A stretch of 64,000 nucleotides of DNA from JAWMQL01 sp033283165. GTDB lineage: Bacteria > Pseudomonadota > Gammaproteobacteria > Pseudomonadales > Halieaceae. The translations under genes were made by a program, and so were the position numbers. This document shows, one piece after another, positions 57,541 through 64,000 of the stretch (its first letter is position 1; each line of letters begins with the position of its first letter). The stretch spans positions 1 through 64,000 of the forward strand of contig JAWMQL010000002.1 of NCBI GenBank assembly GCA_033283165.1. The letters are read 5' to 3'. The notes beneath the pieces are model-generated. The model ran no database searches. It was not told the DNA's origin and saw only the letters and a program-made list of their open reading frames with translations.

Positions 57541-60006
57541 ATGGAGCAGCAATACGACCCCGGGAGGCTGGAAACAGCGGCCCAGCAATACTGGCAGGAC
57601 AACGGCAGTTTCGCCGTGCGGGCGGATGACCGGCGGGAGAAATTCTACTGCCTGTCCATGCTGCCCTACCCCAGCGGCAAGCTGCACATGGGTCACGTTC
57701 GCAACTACACCATTGGCGACGTGATCGCCCGCTACCAGCGCATGCTGGGCAAGAATGTGCTGCAACCGATGGGCTGGGACGCCTTCGGCATGCCGGCGGA
57801 GAACGCCGCGATACAGAACAACGTCCCCCCCGCCGCCTGGACCGCGGACAACATCCACGAGATGCGCGCGCAGTTGCAGCGACTGGGTTTCGCCTATGAC
57901 TGGGATCGCGAAATCGCCACCTGTCACCCCGAATATTACCGCTGGGAACAGTGGTTTTTCACCCGCCTGTTCGAAACCGGCCTGGCCTACAAGAAGACCG
58001 CGGAGGTGAACTGGTGCGAGACCGACCAGACCGTACTGGCCAATGAACAGGTGGTGGACGGCTGTTGCTGGCGCTGCGACAACCCGGTGGAGCGGCGTGA
58101 GATCAGCCAGTGGTTCATCAGGATCACGGCCTACGCCCAGGAACTGCTGGACGGGCTGGACAGACTCGACGGCTGGCCGGAACAGGTCCGCACCATGCAG
58201 CGCAACTGGATTGGCCGCTCGGAAGGGGTCAACCTGCGTTTCGCACTGGAGGACGGCGCCGACCTGGAGGTCTACACGACCCGCCCCGATACCCTGATGG
58301 GTGCAACCTACGTGGCGGTGGCGCCGAAGCACCCGCTGGCGCTGCAGGCGGCCGCGAACCAGCCAGAACTGGCCGCCTTTATCGAGGAGCAGTCCCGCGG
58401 CGGCGTGGCCGAAGCGGACATGGCGACCATGGAAAAACTGGGCATGCCCACCGGGCTGTACGCCATGCACCCCATCACCGGCGACCAGGTCCCGATCTGG
58501 GTCGCCAATTTCGTACTGATGAGCTACGGTTCCGGAGCGGTCATGTCGGTGCCGGGCCACGACCAGCGCGATTTCGAATTCGCCAGCAAGTACCAACTGC
58601 CCATCGTGCAGGTGATCGACAAGACCGGCGACGAATTCAGCTATGACACCGGCGCCTGGCAGGACTGGTACGCCGACAAGGACGGCGTGGTAACCATCAA
58701 TTCGGGCCAGTTCGACGGCCTGGACTTCCAGGGCGCCTTCGACGCCATCGCCGACCGTCTCGAGGCCGACCGCAAGGGCGAACGCACGATCAATTTCCGC
58801 CTGCGCGACTGGGGTGTATCCCGGCAGCGCTACTGGGGCGCCCCCATCCCCATCATTTACTGCGACGGCTGCGGCGCGGTGCCGGTGCCGAAGGAAGACC
58901 TGCCCGTGGTCCTGCCCACCGACGTGCAATTCGAGGGCATCGGCTCGCCGATCAAGAACATGCCGGAGTTTTATGAGACCACCTGCCCCAGTTGTGGCGG
59001 CGCGGCCACCCGGGAAACCGACACCTTTGATACCTTCATGGAGTCCTCCTGGTACTACGCCCGCTACTGCTGCGCGCGGGACAGCGAACACATGCTTAAC
59101 GACGAGGCCGATTACTGGGCCCCGGTGGACCAGTACATCGGCGGTATCGAGCACGCCATCCTGCACCTGCTCTACGCGCGCTTTTACCACAAGCTGCTGC
59201 GGGACGAGGGCCTGGTCAACTCCGACGAGCCCTTCACCCGGCTGCTGACCCAGGGCATGGTGTTGAAAGACGGCGCCAAGATGTCCAAGTCCAAGGGCAA
59301 TACCGTCGATCCGCAGTCACTTATCGACCGTTACGGCGCCGACACCGTGCGCCTGTTCAGCATGTTCGCCGCACCGCCCGACCAGTCCCTGGAGTGGTCG
59401 GATTCCGGCGTGGAAGGCGCCAATCGCTTCCTCAAGCGCCTGTGGCGCCTGGTGGCAGGCCACCTTGACGCCGGCCCGGCGCCGGCTCTGGAGGCCAACG
59501 CCCTGGACGATGAGCTCAGGGCCGTGCGACGCAAGACCCACGAGACCATCGCCAAGGTGTCGGACGATTTCGGTCGCCGTCAGACCTTCAATACCGCCAT
59601 CGCCGCCATCATGGAATTGTGTAACGAACTGGGCAAGGTCGATCCTGCTGAGCCAGTGGCCCGGGCAGTGCTGGACGAGGCGCTGCGCGCCGTGGTGCTG
59701 ATGCTGGGACCCATCGTGCCTCACACCTGTCACGCCCTGTGGCGGGAATTGGGCGGCGAGGGCGACGTGATGGATGCCCGCTGGCCGGCGGTGGATGAAT
59801 CGGCCCTGGTACGCGACAGCATCGAGATGGTGGTGCAGGTGAACGGCAAGGTGCGCGCCCGGATGGCGGTCGCGGCGAATGCCGACAAGGCCGCCGTCGA
59901 GGCCGCGGCACTGGCGCAGGACAACGTCCAGCGTTTCCTGGAAGGGGTCGCGGTACGCAAGGTTATTGTGGTGCCGGGCAAATTAGTTAATATTGTGGCC
60001 AACTGA
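57541..60006 (+). CDS. leuS: Leucyl-tRNA synthetase
   Basis: An 821-residue class I synthetase. HIGH motif PYPSGKLHMGHVRNY, editing domain (about 225-415, with TTRPDTLMGATY), zinc-like CPSCGG, and KMSKSKGN. Length is a little below E. coli LeuS (860). The start ATG gives MEQQYDPGRLE, the usual opening. Confidence 0.97.
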   Translation: MEQQYDPGRLETAAQQYWQDNGSFAVRADDRREKFYCLSMLPYPSGKLHMGHVRNYTIGDVIARYQRMLGKNVLQPMGWDAFGMPAENAAIQNNVPPAAWTADNIHEMRAQLQRLGFAYDWDREIATCHPEYYRWEQWFFTRLFETGLAYKKTAEVNWCETDQTVLANEQVVDGCCWRCDNPVERREISQWFIRITAYAQELLDGLDRLDGWPEQVRTMQRNWIGRSEGVNLRFALEDGADLEVYTTRPDTLMGATYVAVAPKHPLALQAAANQPELAAFIEEQSRGGVAEADMATMEKLGMPTGLYAMHPITGDQVPIWVANFVLMSYGSGAVMSVPGHDQRDFEFASKYQLPIVQVIDKTGDEFSYDTGAWQDWYADKDGVVTINSGQFDGLDFQGAFDAIADRLEADRKGERTINFRLRDWGVSRQRYWGAPIPIIYCDGCGAVPVPKEDLPVVLPTDVQFEGIGSPIKNMPEFYETTCPSCGGAATRETDTFDTFMESSWYYARYCCARDSEHMLNDEADYWAPVDQYIGGIEHAILHLLYARFYHKLLRDEGLVNSDEPFTRLLTQGMVLKDGAKMSKSKGNTVDPQSLIDRYGADTVRLFSMFAAPPDQSLEWSDSGVEGANRFLKRLWRLVAGHLDAGPAPALEANALDDELRAVRRKTHETIAKVSDDFGRRQTFNTAIAAIMELCNELGKVDPAEPVARAVLDEALRAVVLMLGPIVPHTCHALWRELGGEGDVMDARWPAVDESALVRDSIEMVVQVNGKVRARMAVAANADKAAVEAAALAQDNVQRFLEGVAVRKVIVVPGKLVNIVAN

Positions 60007-60022
60007 GCCCGGACCCGTCCTC

Positions 60023-60535
60023 ATGCCCTCGCCAAGCTTTCGCCTGTGCCTCGCCCTGTGCACCCTGGTCCTGCTCACAGCCTGCGGCTTTCACCTGCGC
60101 GGCAGTGGCGGCATGCAGGTGCCCGAGGAATGGCTGCAGATGCACCTGGACAGCAACAACCCCAATGCCGAACTGAGCCGGGAAATCTACAACCAGTTTG
60201 CCACCCAGGGGGTCAACTGGGTGGACCGCGACGAGGCCAACTATATCCTGCGCATCGGCCCCGAACGTATGAGCCAGCGCAACCTGTCTCTCAATGCCCA
60301 GGCCCGCGCCTCGGAGATCGAGCTGACCATGCGCACCCAGTTCGCCGTGTTGGCGCCTGACGGCAGCGTGGTCATCCAGCCCGCCGATGCCACCATCGTC
60401 AAGCAGATGGAAAACGATCCCAGCAATATTGTCGGCAAAACGGAAGAAGCGCGCCTGATCCGGTCTGAGATGCGGGTGGAGATCGCCCAGCAGATGCTGC
60501 GTCGGATCGCCTTTTTCGCCTCCGCCGACTCCTGA
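60023..60535 (+). CDS. lptE: LPS-assembly lipoprotein LptE
   Basis: A 170-residue outer-membrane lipoprotein (lipobox LTAC, Cys about 18) that plugs the LptD barrel for LPS export. CGFHLRGSGG at the mature start is the LptE hallmark. Its stop shares a base with the holA ATG (TGATG). Position after leuS is conserved in gammaproteobacteria. Confidence 0.94.
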   Translation: MPSPSFRLCLALCTLVLLTACGFHLRGSGGMQVPEEWLQMHLDSNNPNAELSREIYNQFATQGVNWVDRDEANYILRIGPERMSQRNLSLNAQARASEIELTMRTQFAVLAPDGSVVIQPADATIVKQMENDPSNIVGKTEEARLIRSEMRVEIAQQMLRRIAFFASADS

Positions 60536-61569
60536 TGCGCATCTACCCCGAGAAACTCGCCGCTCACCTGCAACAGCAACTCCTTCCGGTCTACCTCGTT
60601 ACCGGAGATGAACCCCTGCTGGTGCAGGAGTGCGCCGACCAGGTGCGCGCCGCGGCCCGGGCCGGTGGCTGTACCGAACGCGAGGTGATCGAGGCGAGCG
60701 GGGCCAACTTCGACTGGCAGACCCTGCTGCACAGCGCCGGCAGCATGTCCCTGTTCGGCGACCGCAGGCTACTGGAGCTGCGCCTGCCCGGCGGCAAGCC
60801 CGGCGCCGAGGGCAGCAAGGCACTGTGCGAGTATCTTGACCTGCCGGGTGACGATGTGCTGCTGCTCGTGGCGGGGAAAATCGACAAGCAGTCCACCCGC
60901 AGCAAATGGTACAAGGCCCTGGACCAGGCCGGGGCGGTAGTTACCCTGTACCCGGTCAGGAAACACGAGCTGCCCAACTGGTTGCGTCAACGCCTCGGGG
61001 GCGCCGGCCTGACCATCGACAGCGACGCCCTGGAGCTGCTCAGCGAACGGCTGGAGGGCAACCTGCTGGCGGCGGTGCAGGAAGTGGAAAAACTGAAACT
61101 GCTGGCCCCGGGGGATCACGTGGACCTGGCGACCGTCACCGCCGCGGTGCTGGACAACGCCCGCTACAACCTGTTTGGCCTGGTTGACTCCGCTGTGGAG
61201 GGTGAGGCGGCAGCCAGCCTGCGCATGCTCCAGGGGCTGCGGGACGAGGGCACGGAGCCCATGGTGGTGCTGTGGGCCCTGAATCGCGAGTTACGGACCC
61301 TGGTGGCGCTGCGAACCGCCTGCGACCGGGGCCAGCGCCCGGAGCAGGCCATGAAGGCACAGCGGGTGTGGGTACAGCGCGAGGGCATCGTCGGCAAAGC
61401 CCTGGCCCGCCATGACCGGGAGTCCCTGTCACAGTTGCTGGAACTGGCGTTCCGGGTGGACGGCAGCATCAAGGGTTTCGACGATGGCAACTGCTGGGAC
61501 AACCTCGAACAGCTGGTGGCCGGCCTGTGCCGGGTACCCGTTCCCCACATGCCTGGCGCACTGGCCTGA
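60535..61569 (+). CDS. holA: DNA polymerase III delta subunit HolA
   Basis: A 344-residue clamp-loader subunit. N-terminal PVYLVTGDEPLLVQECADQVR, the DRRLLELRLPGGKPG strand and a C-terminal collar domain (VVLWALNRELRTLVAL) are typical. It opens the beta clamp during loading. Translationally coupled to lptE. Confidence 0.94.
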   Translation: MRIYPEKLAAHLQQQLLPVYLVTGDEPLLVQECADQVRAAARAGGCTEREVIEASGANFDWQTLLHSAGSMSLFGDRRLLELRLPGGKPGAEGSKALCEYLDLPGDDVLLLVAGKIDKQSTRSKWYKALDQAGAVVTLYPVRKHELPNWLRQRLGGAGLTIDSDALELLSERLEGNLLAAVQEVEKLKLLAPGDHVDLATVTAAVLDNARYNLFGLVDSAVEGEAAASLRMLQGLRDEGTEPMVVLWALNRELRTLVALRTACDRGQRPEQAMKAQRVWVQREGIVGKALARHDRESLSQLLELAFRVDGSIKGFDDGNCWDNLEQLVAGLCRVPVPHMPGALA

Positions 61570-61592
61570 GCTTCGGTGCCACCGTACCCTGG

Positions 61593-62990
61593 TCAACGCC
61601 TGGCATCACTGAACATCACGCTGATCCGGTGTGTGCTCGAGGGCCAGTTGGGCACGTTCAACTCCGTGGTCTCCCCGCCGCGATCCACCAGTGAGACATT
61701 GATGGTGCCGGAACCGTCAGGACTGGCCGGCAGGTAAAGATCCAGGCCGGTCAGGAAGGTCAGGACGCTGAACGGGAAGACTTCACCCTTGCCGAGGTCC
61801 GACATCAGGTCGCTCTCGTGATCGAAGATAAACACTGCCAGGTTCACCCCGGAGCCCTGGCCCAGGCCGCGGGGGCTGATGTCCGGTTGCAGGACGTTGA
61901 CGCCGTCCACGAACAGCTCATCGCTGCCCGCGCCCTGGTCACCCCAGAACTCGCGCTGGCGCAGGACCACCATGCCGGTCGCCTCCGCGGTGGCGGGCAG
62001 GTAGGCCTCGATACTCTGGCCCACAGCACTGGACTGCAGGCGGTACAGGTGATTGTTGCGGACAAAGGGCTCGGAATAAAAATGGTGTATGCGCGGCTCC
62101 GATGCGGCGCCCTGGTAGGGCCGGTCCAGGGCAAACTCATAGTACTGCCCGGCCCGGACCTCCACCGGCCCAAAGCTGCCGTCGGGACCGATCTGCTCAC
62201 GGTGTACCGGCTCGGCTCCCTGCCGCTGGCCAGTGTCGGCAGCCACCGGCCAGACCGTCAGCAGCGCAGTTTCGAAGCCGACATTTTCCGGGAACAACAC
62301 CGCCCGGCCCGACACCTGTCGGCTATCTCCGTCTCCCGGCAGGATCTCGGTGGTGCCGGGCGGCTGCCCGGTGAAGAACTCGTACATCAGGGCAAAGGCC
62401 TCCGGCGACGTCGCCACTTCGGTGTGCGACTTGTCGGGGAAATAATAGTTGTCCTCGGCATTCGGCCCGATCTGGCTGTTCATGTCGTCGTTGCGGTTAT
62501 AGCCACTGCCGGCACTGTTCCACTCCCCCCAGATACCGATTGTCGGTACGCCACCGGGCAGGGCCTCGGGAGCGCGGCCATCGATATTCACGTATCTGGC
62601 GACTTTATCCGGGCCGTTGAACGCCGACTCCTCCAGGTAGGAGGTCCAGACCGAGGTGCCCCGGGAATGCCCGACCGCGTAAACCGTGTCGGCACCGGTC
62701 TCCAACAGCACCTGATCGAGAAAACGGTCCAGGGCCACCAGGGGATTCTCCTGCTGGCTGGTGTCGTACTCAAAGGCGAAGATCAGCTCTGCCGGGTACC
62801 CGTTGCTGGTAAAGCGCTGGGCCTGGCTCTCGAACTGCTGCGCCGATCCGGACTGGCCGTGGACAAAGACGATCGGGCGGTAGTCGATCGCAGGTTGCGC
62901 CGGCGGCCGGTCCGAGCTGTCGGAGCAGCCGCTCATCAGCAGCAACGCGGAGAGACCCATCGCGGTAACAATTCTGTGCATCAGCTTCAC
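61593..62990 (-). CDS. Secreted lipoprotein esterase/lipase
   Basis: A 465-residue lipoprotein (lipobox MSGC, Cys22). The alpha/beta hydrolase part (about 40-220) has VFVHGQSGSAQQF and the elbow GHSRG, with a possible catalytic His near DKSHTEVATS. The second half is beta-rich (about 230-465) and may be a carbohydrate- or lipid-binding domain. GTG 62990 follows AGGAGG with good spacing, so it is preferred over ATG 62981. It probably degrades an ester or polymer at the cell surface. Convergent with holA. Confidence 0.82.
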   Translation of the reverse strand: MKLMHRIVTAMGLSALLLMSGCSDSSDRPPAQPAIDYRPIVFVHGQSGSAQQFESQAQRFTSNGYPAELIFAFEYDTSQQENPLVALDRFLDQVLLETGADTVYAVGHSRGTSVWTSYLEESAFNGPDKVARYVNIDGRAPEALPGGVPTIGIWGEWNSAGSGYNRNDDMNSQIGPNAEDNYYFPDKSHTEVATSPEAFALMYEFFTGQPPGTTEILPGDGDSRQVSGRAVLFPENVGFETALLTVWPVAADTGQRQGAEPVHREQIGPDGSFGPVEVRAGQYYEFALDRPYQGAASEPRIHHFYSEPFVRNNHLYRLQSSAVGQSIEAYLPATAEATGMVVLRQREFWGDQGAGSDELFVDGVNVLQPDISPRGLGQGSGVNLAVFIFDHESDLMSDLGKGEVFPFSVLTFLTGLDLYLPASPDGSGTINVSLVDRGGETTELNVPNWPSSTHRISVMFSDARR

Positions 62991-63127
62991 CAGCTATCCT
63001 CCTGAATGCGGTGTGGGTCACGTGCCCGATGCTCATGGTAAAAGCCGCCGTCCCGGGGTACAAGCTGCCGCGGTCGGGGGGATCGCCGCGGCTCGCACAG
63101 GCACTTGCATTTCCCCTCCTGCCGGAC

Positions 63128-63147
63128 TACTGTATAAACATACAGTA
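63128..63147. promoter_or_regulatory. LexA (SOS) box of imuA
   Basis: TACTGTATAAACATACAGTA is almost identical to the E. coli SOS consensus (CTG-N10-CAG with AT-rich centre). It lies 36-55 bp upstream of the imuA-like ATG. Confidence 0.88.
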
Positions 63148-63182
63148 TCAAGGTGGACCAACTTCCACCGGGGAGCAGACCG

Positions 63183-63905
63183 ATGAACGCACTACTGGAA
63201 CAGGCCATGCAGCGCCGGGATACCTGGCGCGGCGCAGGCCAGGCATTTCACCCGGGTTTATTCACCGACCATGAACAACCGGCTGGCGAGGATGGACTGG
63301 CCACCGGCTTCCGGGCCCTGGACGCGGCCCTGGGCCAGCGCGGCTGGCCCCTGGGCAGTACCATTGAACTGCTCAGCGACGGCAGTGGCCTGGGCGCCAT
63401 GGGGCTGTTCCTGCCAGCGATGGAAACACTCAGTGCCCAGGGCCGCTGGCAGGCCTTTATCGCCCCGCCCTACACCCCCTACGCCCCGCTGCTGGCGGCC
63501 CGGGGTATCGACACCGGGCAGGTGCTGCTGGTACATCCCCAGAACCGGCAGGACCTGCTGTGGAGCACCGAGCAGGCCCTGCGCAGCGGCACCTGCAGCG
63601 CCGTATTCAGCTGGCTGGGAGCCGGTGATTACAGTTACGGCGAACTGCGCAAGCTGCAACTGGCTGCCGCGGACGGCGATACGCTGGCGGTGTTGTTCCG
63701 TCCCCTGCAGGCGGCGCACAACCACGCCCCCGCCAGCCTGCGACTGCAGATGCGCGAGTACCGGCGGGTGCACATCCTGAAGCAGCGCGGTGGCCAACAG
63801 CATATCGACGTGGACCTGCCCCCGGCGGAAGACGTGCCGCAGCAGCCCCAGCTATGGGAACTGCCCGCCCCGGGGCGCGCCGGGGCACAGGCCCGGCAGG
63901 CCTGA
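63183..63905 (+). CDS. imuA: ImuA-like SOS mutasome protein
   Basis: A 240-residue RecA-related protein that works with ImuB and DnaE2 in damage-induced mutagenesis. It has LATGFRALDAALGQRGWPLGSTIELLSDGSGLGAMGLFLPA in place of a full RecA Walker A, and APPYTPYAPLLAARGID. The Pro/Gln/Ala-rich C-terminus is disordered. ATG 63183 follows GGGGAG; it is preferred over GTG 63153. The LexA box upstream supports the call. imuB would be expected next but the 95 bp to the window end show no clear start of it. Confidence 0.85.
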   Translation: MNALLEQAMQRRDTWRGAGQAFHPGLFTDHEQPAGEDGLATGFRALDAALGQRGWPLGSTIELLSDGSGLGAMGLFLPAMETLSAQGRWQAFIAPPYTPYAPLLAARGIDTGQVLLVHPQNRQDLLWSTEQALRSGTCSAVFSWLGAGDYSYGELRKLQLAAADGDTLAVLFRPLQAAHNHAPASLRLQMREYRRVHILKQRGGQQHIDVDLPPAEDVPQQPQLWELPAPGRAGAQARQA

Positions 63906-63935
63906 ACCGGTCCAGCGAAGTGGCGGCTACCGTCA

Positions 63936-64000
63936 GCCGCCTGCCGGGCCGGGGTCGTCGCGCACGATGACCGTATCGGCGATGGCAGTGATCTCATCGG
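63936..64000 (-). CDS. Possible C-terminal end of a minus-strand gene (partial)
   Basis: On the minus strand the frame entering from the right edge reads DEITAIADTVIVRDDPGPAGG and stops at TGA 63938-63936. It looks like a protein end, but with 21 residues only, no family can be assigned. If real, it converges with imuA and breaks the usual imuA-imuB-dnaE2 order. Confidence 0.3.

Overview
The window comes from a GC-rich gammaproteobacterium. The core block miaB-ybeZ-ybeY-corC-lnt-leuS-lptE-holA, the cmoAB pair, uup and a LexA-controlled imuA are typical of that class. A KshA/HsaA steroid-ring pair beside a nirS denitrification locus suggests a marine, Halieaceae/Spongiibacteraceae-like heterotroph; that placement is inference. 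No rRNA, tRNA, CRISPR array or intact insertion sequence was seen.

Layout. 1-7791 (all minus) is a biofilm-adhesin locus: a LapB-like ABC transporter, a LapC-like adaptor, an atypical LuxR regulator and the N-terminal 1152 residues of a giant LapA-type adhesin that runs off the left edge. 8159-10443 is an HsaA-like and KshA-like pair. 10593-13706 holds a small basic protein, kbl, tdh and a divergent XRE-cupin regulator. 13693-15153 is a protein resembling eukaryotic-type glutathione synthetase. 15291-27895 is a complete cytochrome cd1 nitrite reductase locus: nirCFDLGHJN on plus, an AlkB-type gene, then nirE, a Cox15-type heme A synthase, nirS and a NirI/NosR-like protein on minus. 28010-36845 is an unusual heme-copper oxidase locus: a CuA subunit, a catalytic subunit with the active-site Tyr replaced by Gln, a SenC/SCO protein, a cytochrome b-ferredoxin-MvhD fusion, a small periplasmic protein, a second oxidase-like subunit with a degenerate active site, a TlpA thioredoxin and a second heme A synthase. 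From about 37 kb on the genes are mostly housekeeping, plus hydrolases and small unknowns.

How the parts fit. Near-identical FNR/DNR-type boxes (TTGAC-N4-GTCAA and close variants) precede nirC, nirS, the nirI-like gene and the oxidase operon. This suggests one nitric-oxide- or oxygen-responsive regulon in which NirS makes NO and the Tyr-less CuA enzyme removes it. The gene order CuA subunit, catalytic subunit, SenC resembles the norSY-senC (sNOR) cluster of ammonia oxidisers as I remember it. No norCB is present in the window. The cytochrome b-ferredoxin-MvhD fusion and the second oxidase-like subunit are the strongest candidates for undescribed biochemistry.

Non-coding structure. Three copies of a structured palindromic repeat (24254-24368, 46337-46440, 46490-46609) have different outer-stem sequences that still pair, and compensatory changes in the inner hairpins. 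A second repeat family with ends TAATTTGGGGTCAGAGTACT (39895-40007) contains the stop codons of both flanking genes. There are also tandem repeats of 12 bp (adhesin), 15 bp (inside nirE) and 23 bp (upstream of the Cox15 gene). Two genes, AlkB-type and the second ctaA, lack a canonical start codon where the family N-terminus should begin.
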